Shown in pieces: positions 50,030 through 62,936 of a stretch of 64,000 nucleotides of DNA (its first letter is position 1; every line of letters begins with the position of its first letter). The stretch lies in contig NZ_CP092362.2 of assembly GCF_022370635.2 (NCBI RefSeq), positions 2,790,001 to 2,854,000 of the forward strand, given 5' to 3'. The DNA comes from Mycolicibacterium crocinum. Its GTDB lineage: Bacteria; Actinomycetota; Actinomycetes; Mycobacteriales; Mycobacteriaceae. The translations under genes and the position numbers were made by a program. The notes below the pieces were generated by a model, which was not told the DNA's origin, searched no databases, and saw only the letters and a program-made list of their open reading frames with translations.

Positions 50030-50213
50030 GGCGCCGGGGCCTACGTCCGCCCGCCGTGTCACGCACGTCACACACCGGTCCGGCCTGCAGATATCGGGCT
50101 TTGGGCTCGTCGCGTCTCGAATGAGCGGACCGCTCAACAGGACGGGCAATAACCACGCGCCACAGGTGGTTCATACTGTCTAGTAGCACAACAGCGGAAG
50201 TGAGCAGGCAACG

Positions 50214-52405
<2,192 letters not shown>

Positions 52406-52419
<14 letters not shown>

Positions 52420-52870
52420 GTCGCATCACCACTTCGGATTTGGCGCCGCCGGTGGGCACCTCGGTGAAGCCCAGGCTCTCGTAGACCGCTCGGGCCGCCG
52501 CGTTGTCGGGGGCCATCCGAAGAGTCGCGGTGCGCACCCCGCGTCGGCGTCCCCAGTCCACGGCCGCCGACACCAGCAAGCGGGCCAGCCCGCGCCCGCG
52601 GGCCTCCGGCTCGAGCCACAGCGAGTACACGTAGGCCGCTTCCGCGCTCTCCTGATAGGCGGCCACCATGCCCACGGGCCGGTCGCCCAGCACGGCCACG
52701 AACTGCGCGTGGTCACGCAGCCGGCGGCGCCAGTCGGTCGGGGTGAAGCGGGCCTCGACGAGGTACTGCCGGTCGTCGGTGCCGAAGGTGTCGGTGAGTG
52801 CACGCAGCCGAAGCTCGGCGAACTGTTCCCAGTCCGACTCGGTGAGGCGGGTGATGCGCGCTGCTGGCAC
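52406..52870 (-). CDS. GNAT-family N-acetyltransferase
   Basis: 154 residues. Acetyl-CoA-binding motif A is LWLEPEARGRGLARLLVSAAVDWGRR (about 95-120) with the R/Q-x-x-G-x-G/A pattern as RGRGLA; motif B YESLGFTEV follows. Substrate unknown. GTG 52870 is chosen: TACCGT lies 7 nt upstream (leaderless) and the conserved domain begins at once. Frames running further upstream are antisense to uvrC and not coding. It is divergent from uvrC with 45 bp between starts. Confidence 0.88.
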
Positions 52871-52877
52871 GCTGTCG

Positions 52878-52883
52878 ACGGTA
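52878..52883 (-). promoter_or_regulatory. -10 element TACCGT of the GNAT gene
   Basis: On the minus strand TACCGT precedes the GTG start at 52870 by 7 nt. Confidence 0.55.
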
Positions 52884-52903
52884 GTGCCTGTCGGAGCCCC
52901 GAC

Positions 52904-52909
52904 TAATCT
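52904..52909 (+). promoter_or_regulatory. -10 element TAATCT of uvrC
   Basis: TAATCT is 6 nt before the GTG start at 52916. Its position 21 bp from the divergent GNAT -10 means the two promoters compete for the same DNA. Confidence 0.6.
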
Positions 52910-52915
52910 GGAAAC

Positions 52916-54916
52916 GTGCCCGATCCGTCGACGTACCGCCCGGCGCCCGGGTCCATTCCGGTGGAACCGGGGGTTTACCGATTCCGGGATCCGCATGGCC
53001 GGGTGATCTACGTGGGCAAGGCCAAAAGCCTGCGCCCCCGGCTGACGTCGTACTTCCAGGACATCTCCGCGCTGCATCCACGCACCCGTCAGATGGTGAC
53101 CACCGCCGCCAAGGTCGAGTGGACGGTGGTCAACACCGAGGTCGAAGCGCTGCAGTTGGAATACAACTGGATCAAGGAGTTCGACCCGCGGTTCAACGTC
53201 CGGTACCGCGACGACAAGTCCTACCCGGTGCTGGCCGTCACCCTCAACGAGGAGTATCCGCGGCTGTCGGTCTACCGTGGGCCGCGCCGGAAAGGGGTCC
53301 GCTACTTCGGCCCGTACTCGCACGCCTGGGCCATCCGCGAGACCCTGGACCTGCTGACCCGGGTGTTCCCGGCCCGCACCTGCTCCGCCGGAGTGTTCAA
53401 GCGGCACAGCCAGATCGAGCGACCGTGCCTGCTGGGCTACATCGACAAGTGTTCGGCGCCATGCGTGGGGCGGGTCAGCGCCGAGGAGCACCGCAAGATC
53501 GTGCTGGACTTCTGTGACTTCCTGTCCGGAAAGACCGACCGTTTCGCCCGCGAGCTCGAGCTCGAGATGAACGCGGCGTCCAACGAGCTGAACTTCGAGC
53601 GGGCGGCCCGGCTGCGCGACGATATCGCCGCGATCAAGCGGGCGCTGGAGAAGCAGGCCGTGGTGCTCGGCGACGGCACCGACGCCGACGTCGTCGCGTT
53701 CGCCGACGACGACCTGGAGGCCGCTGTGCAGGTCTTCCACGTCCGTGGTGGCCGGGTTCGCGGCCAGCGCGGCTGGGTGGTCGAAAAGCCCAGCGGGCCA
53801 GGTGAATCCGCTGAGGCGCAGCTGGTCGAGCAGTTCCTCACCCAGTTCTACGGCGACCAGGCCGAATTGGGCGGTGCCGCAGACGAATCCACCAATCCGG
53901 TACCGCGCGAGGTGCTGGTTCCCTGCCTGCCGCCCAACGCCGAGGAACTGGCCGACTGGCTGTCCGGACTGCGCGGCTCGCGGGTGGCGCTGCGCGTTCC
54001 GCGACGCGGCGACAAGAAGGCCCTGGCCGAGACGGTGCACCGCAACGCCAAGGAGGCGCTGCAGCAGCACAAGCTCAAGCGCGCCGGCGACTTCACCGCC
54101 AGATCGGCTGCGCTGCAGAACATTCAGGAATCGCTCGGGCTTGCGGAAGCGCCGCTGCGCATCGAGTGCGTCGACATCAGCCACGTCCAGGGCACCGATG
54201 TGGTGGCCTCGCTGGTGGTGTTCGAGGACGGTCTACCGCGTAAGTCCGACTACCGGCACTTCGCGATCCGCGAAGCCGCCGGCCAAGGTCGCTCCGACGA
54301 CGTCGCCTCGATCGCCGAGGTGACGCGACGGCGCTTCGCCCGCCACGTCCACGAGCAGCAGCAGCCCATCGAGGAGTTCTCCGCCGAGGGCAAGTCCCGC
54401 AAGTTCGCCTATCCGCCGAACCTCTACGTCGTCGACGGCGGTGCTCCTCAGGTCAACGCCGCGCAGGCGGTGCTCGACGACCTCGGCGTCGCCGACGTCG
54501 CCGTCATCGGTCTGGCCAAGCGGCTCGAGGAGGTGTGGGTACCCGCAGAACCTGACCCGCTGATCCTGCCGAGGAACAGCGAGGGCCTCTATCTGCTGCA
54601 GCGGGTCCGTGACGAAGCGCACCGGTTCGCGATCACCTACCACCGCAGCAAGCGCTCGAAGCGGATGACGGCCTCGGCACTGGACTCGGTGCCGGGGCTC
54701 GGCGAGATCCGGCGCAAGGCGCTGGTGACCCACTTCGGATCGCTGGCGCGATTGCGCCAGGCCAGTGTCGACGAGATCACCGCGGTGCCCGGGATCGGCA
54801 CCGCGACCGCAGCCGCCGTGCTGGAAGCGCTAGGCGTGACGGTGGATTCGCCGGTATCGCCTGCGCAGGACGAGCCGGTCGGCGAGGATCAGTCTGCTGA
54901 ACAGGCGACGCGATGA
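52916..54916 (+). CDS. uvrC: Excinuclease ABC subunit C
   Basis: 666 residues; makes both incisions in nucleotide excision repair. GIY-YIG nuclease ([22 protein letters not shown], residues 19-40), Cys-rich segment (CSAPCVGRV), UVR motif ([18 protein letters not shown]), RNase H-like 3' nuclease domain with [13 protein letters not shown] and [14 protein letters not shown], and a C-terminal double helix-hairpin-helix ([27 protein letters not shown]). ATGA overlap with rapZ starts the conserved uvrC-rapZ-yvcK-whiA operon. Confidence 0.97.
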   Translation: MPDPSTYRPAPGSIPVEPGVYRFRDPHGRVIYVGKAKSLRPRLTSYFQDISALHPRTRQMVTTAAKVEWTVVNTEVEALQLEYNWIKEFDPRFNVRYRDDKSYPVLAVTLNEEYPRLSVYRGPRRKGVRYFGPYSHAWAIRETLDLLTRVFPARTCSAGVFKRHSQIERPCLLGYIDKCSAPCVGRVSAEEHRKIVLDFCDFLSGKTDRFARELELEMNAASNELNFERAARLRDDIAAIKRALEKQAVVLGDGTDADVVAFADDDLEAAVQVFHVRGGRVRGQRGWVVEKPSGPGESAEAQLVEQFLTQFYGDQAELGGAADESTNPVPREVLVPCLPPNAEELADWLSGLRGSRVALRVPRRGDKKALAETVHRNAKEALQQHKLKRAGDFTARSAALQNIQESLGLAEAPLRIECVDISHVQGTDVVASLVVFEDGLPRKSDYRHFAIREAAGQGRSDDVASIAEVTRRRFARHVHEQQQPIEEFSAEGKSRKFAYPPNLYVVDGGAPQVNAAQAVLDDLGVADVAVIGLAKRLEEVWVPAEPDPLILPRNSEGLYLLQRVRDEAHRFAITYHRSKRSKRMTASALDSVPGLGEIRRKALVTHFGSLARLRQASVDEITAVPGIGTATAAAVLEALGVTVDSPVSPAQDEPVGEDQSAEQATR

Positions 54917-55830
54917 CAGATCACAGCACAGGTGAGGACATGCGCCCCGGCCAGACCGGCGAGGAATCGGGTATCGACGTGGTGTTGGTGACGGGCCTGT
55001 CGGGAGCCGGCCGGGGCACCGCGGCGAAGGTGCTCGAAGACCTGGGCTGGTACGTCGCCGACAATCTGCCGCCCGAACTCATCGCCCGGATGGTGGACTT
55101 CGGTTTGACCGCCGGGTCGCGGATCACTCAGCTGGCCGTCGTCATGGACGTCCGGTCTCGGGGGTTCACCGGCGACCTTGACTGGGTACGCAACGAGCTG
55201 GCGACCCGCGGCATCCATTCGCGGGTGCTGTTCATGGAGGCTTCCGACGACATCCTGGTCCGCCGCTACGAGAACAACCGGCGCAGTCATCCGCTGCAGG
55301 GCAACCAGACCCTGGCCGAAGGCATTGCCGCCGAGCGGGCGATGCTGGCCTCGGTTCGGGCGTCGGCGGATCTGGTCATCGACACCTCGACCCTGTCGGT
55401 GCACGGTCTGCGCGACAGTATCGAACGTGCCTTCGCCGGCGAGACCGTTGCGCAGACGTCCGTGACGGTCGAGTCGTTCGGGTTCAAGTACGGCTTGCCG
55501 ATGGATTCCGACATGGTGATGGACGTCCGCTTCCTGCCGAACCCGCACTGGGTCGACGAACTGCGGCCGCACACGGGGCAGCATTCGGCGGTTCGGGATT
55601 ACGTCCTTGGTCAACCCGGTGCCGCGGAGTTCCTGCAGACCTACCATCAGCTGCTGAGACTCGTCGTCGACGGCTATCGCAAGGAGGGGAAGCGCTATAT
55701 GACCGTGGCCATCGGCTGCACCGGGGGTAAGCACCGCAGTGTCGCCATGGCCGAAGCGCTCGCCGGGCTGCTGGATGGCAACGAGCACTTGACCGTCCGG
55801 GTCCTGCACCGCGATCTGGGTCGCGAATGA
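54913..55830 (+). CDS. rapZ: RapZ-like nucleotide-binding protein
   Basis: 305 residues, family of the E. coli small-RNA adaptor RapZ/YvcJ; orthologue of Rv1421. The Walker A loop reads GLSGAGRGT (28-36), with Arg at the usual Lys position; Walker B-like VVMDVRSR and the C-terminal [17 protein letters not shown] domain are conserved. ATP/GTP binding may be weakened by the substitution, which is shared by M. tuberculosis as I recall it. Overlaps uvrC and yvcK by ATGA on both sides. Confidence 0.94.
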   Translation: MTDHSTGEDMRPGQTGEESGIDVVLVTGLSGAGRGTAAKVLEDLGWYVADNLPPELIARMVDFGLTAGSRITQLAVVMDVRSRGFTGDLDWVRNELATRGIHSRVLFMEASDDILVRRYENNRRSHPLQGNQTLAEGIAAERAMLASVRASADLVIDTSTLSVHGLRDSIERAFAGETVAQTSVTVESFGFKYGLPMDSDMVMDVRFLPNPHWVDELRPHTGQHSAVRDYVLGQPGAAEFLQTYHQLLRLVVDGYRKEGKRYMTVAIGCTGGKHRSVAMAEALAGLLDGNEHLTVRVLHRDLGRE

Positions 55831-56888
55831 CTCGTATCGTCGCCCTCGGCGGTGGCCATGGTTTGTATGCGACGCTGTCCGCGGCCCGCCGGCTCACCCA
55901 CGATGTCACCGCGGTGGTCACCGTCGCCGACGACGGCGGGTCCTCCGGCCGGCTGCGCAGCGAGCTCGACATCATTCCGCCGGGTGATCTGCGAATGGCG
56001 TTGGCGGCCTTGGCATCCGACAGTCCGCACGGCAGGTTGTGGGCGACCATCATTCAGCACCGGTTCGGCGGCAGCGGCGCGCTGGCCGGGCATCCGATCG
56101 GCAACCTGATGCTGGCCGGCCTCAACGAGCTGCTCGCCGATCCGGTGGCCGCGCTCGACGAGCTGGGCCGGGTCCTCGGCGTCAAGGGCAGGGTGTTGCC
56201 GATGTGCCCGATCGCGCTGCAGATCGAAGCCGACGTGGCCGGTCTGGAAGGCGATCCGCGGATGAGCCGGGTGATCCGCGGGCAGGTGGCGGTCGCGACG
56301 ACGCCGGGCAAGGTCCGCCGGGTGCGCCTGCTGCCGGGTGATCCGCCGGCCACCCGCCAGGCGATCGACGCGATCATGACCGCCGATCTGGTGGTGCTCG
56401 GGCCGGGCTCGTGGTTCACCAGTGTGATCCCGCATGTGCTGGTGCCGGAGTTGGCGGCGGCGCTGAAGGCCACGGCGGCGCGGCGGGCCCTGGTGCTCAA
56501 CCTGGCCGCCGAGCCGGGGGAGACCGCCGGCTTCTCCGCCGAGCGGCATCTGCACGTTCTGGCTCAGCACGCGCCGGGCTTCTCGGTGCATGAGATCGTC
56601 GTCGACGCGACTCGGGTCCCGTCTGACCGGGAACGTGACCAACTGCGGCGTACCGCAAGCCTGCTGGAAGCTTCAGTTCAGTTTGCCGACGTGTCCAGAC
56701 CTGGTACACCTTTACATGACCCGGCCAAGCTGGCTGCAGCGCTTGACGGTGTGCGCACCCGGACAACGGTCACCGCGCCGCCTTCCCCTTCCTCTGCTGC
56801 GTCCGTGCAGGCCGGAGGAAGGCGACAGGGGGACGGGGTGCAGGGACCGACAGCCAATGGACCGAGAGGTGACGACCCGTGGCGATGA
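55827..56888 (+). CDS. yvcK: YvcK/CuvA-like gluconeogenesis factor
   Basis: 353 residues, CofD/YvcK family. [15 protein letters not shown] at the N-terminus, [22 protein letters not shown] and [17 protein letters not shown] are family motifs that bind UDP-sugars in the mycobacterial homologue CuvA, which localises to growth poles and is needed for cell wall precursor control. Residues 318-353 are a low-complexity Pro/Gly tail lying over the whiA leader. Coupled to rapZ and whiA. Confidence 0.94.
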   Translation: MTRIVALGGGHGLYATLSAARRLTHDVTAVVTVADDGGSSGRLRSELDIIPPGDLRMALAALASDSPHGRLWATIIQHRFGGSGALAGHPIGNLMLAGLNELLADPVAALDELGRVLGVKGRVLPMCPIALQIEADVAGLEGDPRMSRVIRGQVAVATTPGKVRRVRLLPGDPPATRQAIDAIMTADLVVLGPGSWFTSVIPHVLVPELAAALKATAARRALVLNLAAEPGETAGFSAERHLHVLAQHAPGFSVHEIVVDATRVPSDRERDQLRRTASLLEASVQFADVSRPGTPLHDPAKLAAALDGVRTRTTVTAPPSPSSAASVQAGGRRQGDGVQGPTANGPRGDDPWR

Positions 56889-57862
56889 CTGCCGAGGTGA
56901 AGGACGAACTTAGCCGGCTGGCCGTCAATTCCGTGAGTGCCCGCCGAGCCGAGGTGGCCTCGCTGCTGCGCTTCGCCGGTGGCCTGCACATCGTGTCGGG
57001 CCGGGTCGTGGTCGAAGCCGAGGTGGACCTGGGCATCATCGCCCGGCGCCTGCGCAAGGACATCTACGACCTCTACGGGTACAACGCGGTGGTGCACGTG
57101 CTGTCGGCCAGTGGCATCCGCAAGAGCACCCGCTATCTGGTCCGGGTCGCCAAGGACGGTGAAGCGCTGGCGCGCCAGACGGGCCTGCTGGACATGCGCG
57201 GCCGACCGGTGCGCGGGCTGCCCGCACAGGTGGTCGGCGGCAGCGTCGGCGACGCCGAGGCGGCGTGGCGCGGTGCGTTCCTCGCGCACGGTTCGCTGAC
57301 CGAGCCCGGACGGTCGTCGGCACTCGAAGTCAGTTGTCCGGGACCGGAAGCCGCGCTGGCCTTGGTCGGCGCTGCCCGGCGGCTCGGGGTGAGCGCGAAG
57401 GCGCGTGAGGTGCGCGGTACCGACCGGGTGGTGGTGCGCGACGGCGAGGCCATCGGTGCGCTGCTGACCCGGATGGGCGCCCAGGACACCCGCCTCACGT
57501 GGGAGGAACGGCGGATGCGCCGCGAGGTGCGCGCCACCGCCAACCGGCTGGCCAACTTCGATGACGCGAACCTGCGGCGCTCCGCCCGCGCCGCGGTCGC
57601 CGCCGCCGCCCGCGTCGAACGCGCGCTGGAGATCCTGGCCGACACCGTGCCCGATCACCTGGCCGCCGCAGGCAAGCTTCGGGTCGAGCACCGTCAGGCG
57701 TCGTTGGAGGAACTGGGCCGGCTGGCCGATCCGCCGATGACCAAAGATGCTGTGGCCGGCCGCATTCGGCGCTTGCTGTCGATGGCGGACCGCAAGGCCA
57801 AGCAGGACGGCATCCCCGATACCGAGTCGGCCGTCACGCCGGATCTGCTGGAAGACGCCTAG
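56885..57862 (+). CDS. whiA: Sporulation/cell-division regulator WhiA
   Basis: 325 residues. An N-terminal LAGLIDADG-like fold domain without nuclease residues ([35 protein letters not shown]) and a C-terminal helix-turn-helix ([27 protein letters not shown]). In actinobacteria WhiA activates division and sporulation genes together with WhiB-type proteins. ATG 56885 in ATGA overlap with yvcK matches the M. tuberculosis N-terminus (MTTDVKDEL); in-frame GTG 56879 has a better-spaced GAGAGG and is possible. Last gene of the operon. Confidence 0.95.
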   Translation: MTAEVKDELSRLAVNSVSARRAEVASLLRFAGGLHIVSGRVVVEAEVDLGIIARRLRKDIYDLYGYNAVVHVLSASGIRKSTRYLVRVAKDGEALARQTGLLDMRGRPVRGLPAQVVGGSVGDAEAAWRGAFLAHGSLTEPGRSSALEVSCPGPEAALALVGAARRLGVSAKAREVRGTDRVVVRDGEAIGALLTRMGAQDTRLTWEERRMRREVRATANRLANFDDANLRRSARAAVAAAARVERALEILADTVPDHLAAAGKLRVEHRQASLEELGRLADPPMTKDAVAGRIRRLLSMADRKAKQDGIPDTESAVTPDLLEDA

Positions 57863-57918
57863 CCCCGATTGTCTCGCTCCTCCTCCGCCTCGTTCCTCGG
57901 CGGCATCGGTCGACTCGA

Positions 57919-58581
57919 CTACGCCGTCTTCTTCGCGATGTAGGCCTTGAGTTCGGCCGACAGCGCGTCGGCGGGCAACAGCTGGGGGAGCAGGCTGGGG
58001 TCCGACATCCGGGCGCGGTAGACCAAGCCAATCGTCACGTCGTGATCCGGCTTGTCCTCGATGACGATGCTGTCGCCGGCACGCACGGTGCCCGGGGTGA
58101 TCACCCGCAGATACGCGCCGGGCTTGCCGGCTTCGGTGAACGTCTTGATCCACCCCCGGATGTCCAGGAACGACGAGAACGTGCGGCACGGTGTGCGCGG
58201 TGCGGAGACTTCGAGCAGCAGACCGTCGGTGCCCACCCGCCAGCGTTCGCCGATGAGTGCTCCGGTGACGTCGACGCCGGAAGTGGTGAGATTCTCGCCG
58301 AACATCCCGTCGGACAGCGGACGGTCGAGTCGGGCCGCCCACTCGTCGAGGTCCTCGCGGGCATAGGCGTAGACGGCTTGGTCGTCACCACCGTGCAGCT
58401 TCTGGTTACCGATCGTGTCGCCGACCAGACCACTGCCCAGGCCACTGCGCATCGGACCGGGCGCACGCACCATCACCGCTTCGCGGGTGGGCCGCTTGTC
58501 GATGCCGGTCGGTCGTGGCGCTTTCGCGTCCGGATTCGTCCGAGCGTGCGCCGACAGATTCACCGACAGAACGCTTGCCAT
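57919..58581 (-). CDS. MOSC-domain protein
   Basis: 220 residues. The MOSC core has GDTIGNQKLHGGDDQAVYAYAREDL, MFGENLTTSG and the candidate sulfur-carrying Cys in APRTPCRTFSSFL, as in YiiM-type proteins. These are linked to molybdenum cofactor-dependent reductions; no partner is nearby. ATG 58581 preceded by TACGCT at 6 nt (leaderless); the longer start at 58614 is rejected. It converges on whiA with 56 bp between. Confidence 0.88.
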   Translation of the reverse strand: MASVLSVNLSAHARTNPDAKAPRPTGIDKRPTREAVMVRAPGPMRSGLGSGLVGDTIGNQKLHGGDDQAVYAYAREDLDEWAARLDRPLSDGMFGENLTTSGVDVTGALIGERWRVGTDGLLLEVSAPRTPCRTFSSFLDIRGWIKTFTEAGKPGAYLRVITPGTVRAGDSIVIEDKPDHDVTIGLVYRARMSDPSLLPQLLPADALSAELKAYIAKKTA

Positions 58582-58587
58582 CACAAC

Positions 58588-58593
58588 AGCGTA
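58588..58593 (-). promoter_or_regulatory. -10 element TACGCT of the MOSC gene
   Basis: On the minus strand TACGCT is 6 nt before the ATG at 58581, consistent with a leaderless transcript. Confidence 0.55.
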
Positions 58594-58808
58594 ATGGCGT
58601 CGTGGCAGGTGCACCGTCCTGGGCGGCGCGCTGGCATGGTCGACGCGACCCGCCGAATGCCTCTGTGCTGAACATGGTTTCGTGACGCCGTCGGCCGCCC
58701 TGAACGCCGCGCGCCGCTATCGGTGCTGTGCGCCAGGCATTTTCGTGCGCGCACTGCCCGCCGACCCAATTTTCTCGGCGTCGTCACCCGGGGCGGCAGA
58801 CCAGGGGC

Positions 58809-58814
58809 TAGCGT
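58809..58814 (+). promoter_or_regulatory. -10 element TAGCGT of the solute-binding-like gene
   Basis: TAGCGT is 7 nt before ATG 58822. The 215 bp further upstream show no supported coding frame. Confidence 0.55.
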
Positions 58815-58821
58815 TTGTGCC

Positions 58822-59544
58822 ATGCCTGAGGTGTTGCGCGTCGGGGCGGCATTGCCGGACCCACCGTTCAACGATGTGAACGGCACCGGCCTGGACGTCG
58901 AACTCCTGGCCGCCATCGGCCAGCAGCTCGGCGCCGACGTCGAGTTCATCCGCTACCAAGGGCGCGATTTCAACGGCATCTTCGACGCGCTGGATTCCGG
59001 TGGGTTCGACTGCGTGGCCTCCGGCACCACCGTCACCGGCTCTCGCGCGCTGAAGGCCGCGTTCTGCGATCCGTACCTGATCTCCGGTCAGGCGATGGCC
59101 GTCGACGCCACCCGGCTGCCCGACGTCGCGTCGATCGACGATCTCGAGGGATTGACGATCGGGGTGCAGCAGGGCAACACCAGTCAGCCGATCGCGAACC
59201 GGTTGCTGGCCGACGGCAAGGTCGCGTGGGTTCGGGTGTACGACTACGGCAGCATTCGCAGCGCGCTGCGCGATCTGTCGACGGGCCGCTGCGACGCCTT
59301 CATGAAGCTCGACCCGGTGCTGACCCGGCTGGCGGAGGCGATACCCGGCATCGCCGTGGTTCAGCGCGGCATCACCACCGAGAAGATCGCGATCGCGGTG
59401 CCGACGAGCGACACCGCGTTACTGGGCCGGATCAACGTCGCGCAGGCCACACTCGAGGAGAACGGCACGTTGCCGGCGATCCGGGAACGGTGGACCGGCT
59501 CGCCCCGGGCCGACCAAAGCGGCCCCAGATCGGGTGACCTCTAG
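58822..59544 (+). CDS. Solute-binding-protein family 3 domain protein without signal peptide
   Basis: 240 residues of a bacterial extracellular solute-binding protein family 3 fold (LRVGAALPDPPFNDVNG; GLDVELLAAIGQQLGADVEFI; DYGSIRSALRDLSTGRCDAFM), which normally binds polar amino acids outside the cell. It begins directly with the mature domain; no signal peptide or lipobox is seen in this frame or the bases just upstream, and the leaderless -10 supports this start. A cytoplasmic sensor, or a mis-sited start, are alternatives. No ABC permease is adjacent. Confidence 0.82.
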   Translation: MPEVLRVGAALPDPPFNDVNGTGLDVELLAAIGQQLGADVEFIRYQGRDFNGIFDALDSGGFDCVASGTTVTGSRALKAAFCDPYLISGQAMAVDATRLPDVASIDDLEGLTIGVQQGNTSQPIANRLLADGKVAWVRVYDYGSIRSALRDLSTGRCDAFMKLDPVLTRLAEAIPGIAVVQRGITTEKIAIAVPTSDTALLGRINVAQATLEENGTLPAIRERWTGSPRADQSGPRSGDL

Positions 59545-59608
59545 GCGGTCGCGCACGCCGGTGAGCAGGCCACTAGGCTGGGCGCGGGAACTGGCGAAGC
59601 AACTATGA

Positions 59609-60640
<1,032 letters not shown>

Positions 60641-60645
60641 CAACC

Positions 60646-61857
60646 ATGGCCGTCAAGACACTCGACGACCTGCTGGCCGAGGGTGTTTCGGGTCGGGGCG
60701 TTCTCGTGCGCTCCGATCTGAACGTCCCGCTCGACGGTGGGAAGATCACTGATCCGGGCCGCATCATCGCGTCGGTTCCGACACTCAAGGCGCTGGCCGA
60801 CGCCGGTGCGAAGGTCATCGTGACCGCGCACCTGGGCCGGCCCAAGGGCGGACCGGAGCCAGAGTTCTCGCTGGCGCCGGTGGCCGCCGCGTTGGGGGAG
60901 AAACTGGGCCGGCATGTGCAGCTGGCCGGTGACGTGGTCGGTACCGATGCGCTCGCTCGCGCCGAGGGACTGACCGACGGCGACGTGTTGCTGCTGGAGA
61001 ACATCCGCTTCGACCCGCGGGAGACCAGCAAGGACGACGCCGAGCGGCTGAAGCTGGCCAAGGCTTTGGTCGAATTGGTCGGCGACGACGGCGCTTTCGT
61101 CTCCGACGGGTTCGGCGTGGTGCACCGCAAGCAGGCGTCGGTGTACGACGTCGCGACCCTGCTGCCGCACTACGCCGGCACGCTGGTGGCCGCTGAGGTC
61201 AAGGTGCTTCAGCAGCTGACCAGCTCGACCGATCGGCCGTACGCCGTGGTGCTGGGCGGGTCGAAGGTGTCGGACAAGCTGGCCGTTATCGAGAACCTGG
61301 CGACCAAGTCTGACAGCATCGTCATCGGCGGCGGTATGTGCTTCACCTTCCTTGCCGCGCAAGGGGTTTCGGTGGGCACCTCGCTGCTGCAGGAGGAGAT
61401 GATCGACACCTGCCGCCAACTGCTGGAGACCTACGGTGACGTGATTCATCTGCCGGTGGACATCGTGGTGGCCGAGAAGTTCGCCGCCGACTCGCCGCCG
61501 GAAACCGTTTGGGCAGACCAGATCCCGGACGGCAAGATGGGGCTGGACATCGGACCGGAGTCGGTGAAGCGGTTCAGCACACTGCTGTCCAACGCCCGCA
61601 CCATCTTCTGGAACGGGCCGATGGGCGTGTTCGAGTTCCCGGCGTTCTCGGCGGGCACCAAGGGTGTCGCCGAGGCGATCGTCGGCGCGACCGCCAAGGG
61701 CGCGTTCAGCGTGGTCGGCGGCGGCGATTCGGCGGCCGCGGTGCGGCAGTTGGGTCTGCCCGAGGACGGTTTCTCGCACATTTCCACCGGCGGCGGTGCA
61801 TCGCTGGAATACCTTGAGGGCAAAACACTGCCCGGTATCGACGTCCTGGAGTCCTGA
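60646..61857 (+). CDS. pgk: Phosphoglycerate kinase
   Basis: 403 residues. [19 protein letters not shown] (substrate-binding), [28 protein letters not shown] and the C-terminal ATP site [16 protein letters not shown] and [11 protein letters not shown] are all present. Transfers phosphate from 1,3-bisphosphoglycerate to ADP. Start ATG 60646, 5 bp after the gap stop. 4 bp from tpiA. Confidence 0.98.
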   Translation: MAVKTLDDLLAEGVSGRGVLVRSDLNVPLDGGKITDPGRIIASVPTLKALADAGAKVIVTAHLGRPKGGPEPEFSLAPVAAALGEKLGRHVQLAGDVVGTDALARAEGLTDGDVLLLENIRFDPRETSKDDAERLKLAKALVELVGDDGAFVSDGFGVVHRKQASVYDVATLLPHYAGTLVAAEVKVLQQLTSSTDRPYAVVLGGSKVSDKLAVIENLATKSDSIVIGGGMCFTFLAAQGVSVGTSLLQEEMIDTCRQLLETYGDVIHLPVDIVVAEKFAADSPPETVWADQIPDGKMGLDIGPESVKRFSTLLSNARTIFWNGPMGVFEFPAFSAGTKGVAEAIVGATAKGAFSVVGGGDSAAAVRQLGLPEDGFSHISTGGGASLEYLEGKTLPGIDVLES

Positions 61858-61861
61858 GAAC

Positions 61862-62647
61862 ATGGCACGTAAACCGCTGATCGCGGGCAACTGGAAGATG
61901 AACCTCAACCATTTCGAGGCCATCGCGCTCGTCCAGAAGATCGCGTTCTCGTTGCCCGACAAGTACTTCGACAAGGTCGACGTCACGGTGATCCCGCCGT
62001 TCACCGATCTGCGCAGTGTGCAGACCCTGGTCGACGGCGACAAACTGCGGCTGACCTACGGCGCGCAGGACCTGTCGCAGCACGATTCGGGCGCCTACAC
62101 CGGTGACATCAGCGGCGCGTTCCTGGCCAAGCTCGGTTGCACGTTCGTGGTCGTCGGACACTCCGAGCGCCGCACGTATCACCATGAGGACGATGCGGTC
62201 GTCGCCGAGAAGGCGGCCGCGGCGTTCCGGCACGGCCTGACCCCGATCGTGTGTATCGGCGAGCAGCTCGAGGTCCGCGAGGGTGGCGGCCACGTCGAGT
62301 TCTGCGTGAACTCGCTGCGGGGCTCGCTGGCCGGGCTGACCAAGGAGCAGCTGGCCGGCGTCGTGATCGCCTACGAACCGGTGTGGGCCATCGGCACCGG
62401 CCGGGTCGCCAGTGCGGCCGACGCGCAGGAAGTGTGCGCTGCGATCCGGGCCGAGCTGGGCAACCTGGCTTCGCCGGCCGCGGCCGACGGTATCCGGGTG
62501 CTCTACGGCGGCTCGGTGAACGCCAAGAACGTCGGCGAGATCGTCGCCCAGAAGGACGTCGACGGTGCGTTGGTGGGCGGAGCGTCGCTGGCTGGCGAGC
62601 AATTCGCCACCCTGTCGGCAATCGCCGCAGGTGGGCCGCTGCCGTGA
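61862..62647 (+). CDS. tpiA: Triosephosphate isomerase
   Basis: 261 residues, TIM barrel. Catalytic residues are N10 and K12 (GNWKMN), H100 (VVGHSERR) and E172 ([11 protein letters not shown]); the phosphate loop YGGSVN is near the end. ATG 61862 lies 4 bp after pgk. It ends 30 bp before secG, which has its own probable leaderless promoter. Confidence 0.98.
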   Translation: MARKPLIAGNWKMNLNHFEAIALVQKIAFSLPDKYFDKVDVTVIPPFTDLRSVQTLVDGDKLRLTYGAQDLSQHDSGAYTGDISGAFLAKLGCTFVVVGHSERRTYHHEDDAVVAEKAAAAFRHGLTPIVCIGEQLEVREGGGHVEFCVNSLRGSLAGLTKEQLAGVVIAYEPVWAIGTGRVASAADAQEVCAAIRAELGNLASPAAADGIRVLYGGSVNAKNVGEIVAQKDVDGALVGGASLAGEQFATLSAIAAGGPLP

Positions 62648-62664
62648 TGACCGCTTCCACCAGG

Positions 62665-62670
62665 TAGTCT
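62665..62670 (+). promoter_or_regulatory. -10 element TAGTCT of secG
   Basis: TAGTCT is 7 nt before the secG ATG at 62678, so secG can be transcribed apart from tpiA. Confidence 0.6.
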
Positions 62671-62677
62671 GGTCGCC

Positions 62678-62911
62678 ATGGTTTTGACTCTGCAGATCAT
62701 CCTGGTGGTCACCAGCGTGCTGGTGGTGCTGCTGGTGCTGCTGCACCGCGCCAAGGGTGGCGGCCTGTCGACGCTGTTCGGCGGCGGCGTGCAGTCCAGC
62801 CTGTCCGGGTCGACCGTGGTGGAGAAGAACCTCGACCGCCTCACGCTGTTCGTCACCGGCATCTGGGTGGTGTCCATCATCGGCATGGCACTACAGATCA
62901 AGTACAGCTGA
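62678..62911 (+). CDS. secG: Preprotein translocase subunit SecG
   Basis: 77 residues, two transmembrane helices (about 2-22 and 52-72) joined by a cytoplasmic loop with HRAKGGGLSTLFGGG, the SecG signature. It assists SecYE during preprotein export. It is placed after tpiA as in other mycobacteria. Converges on the membrane protein gene with 25 bp between. Confidence 0.96.
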   Translation: MVLTLQIILVVTSVLVVLLVLLHRAKGGGLSTLFGGGVQSSLSGSTVVEKNLDRLTLFVTGIWVVSIIGMALQIKYS

Positions 62912-62936
62912 TCTGTAGGCCGCGACCGCTCCCGCG

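Noticed and set aside
50030..50213. FMN riboswitch before ribBA
   Set aside because: The conserved AGGG...GGGG...CCC junction pattern was not seen; left as an Infernal check.
52871..54184. N-terminal extension of the GNAT frame
   Set aside because: The extra 438 codons are antisense to uvrC; the GNAT domain begins at 52870 next to a leaderless -10.
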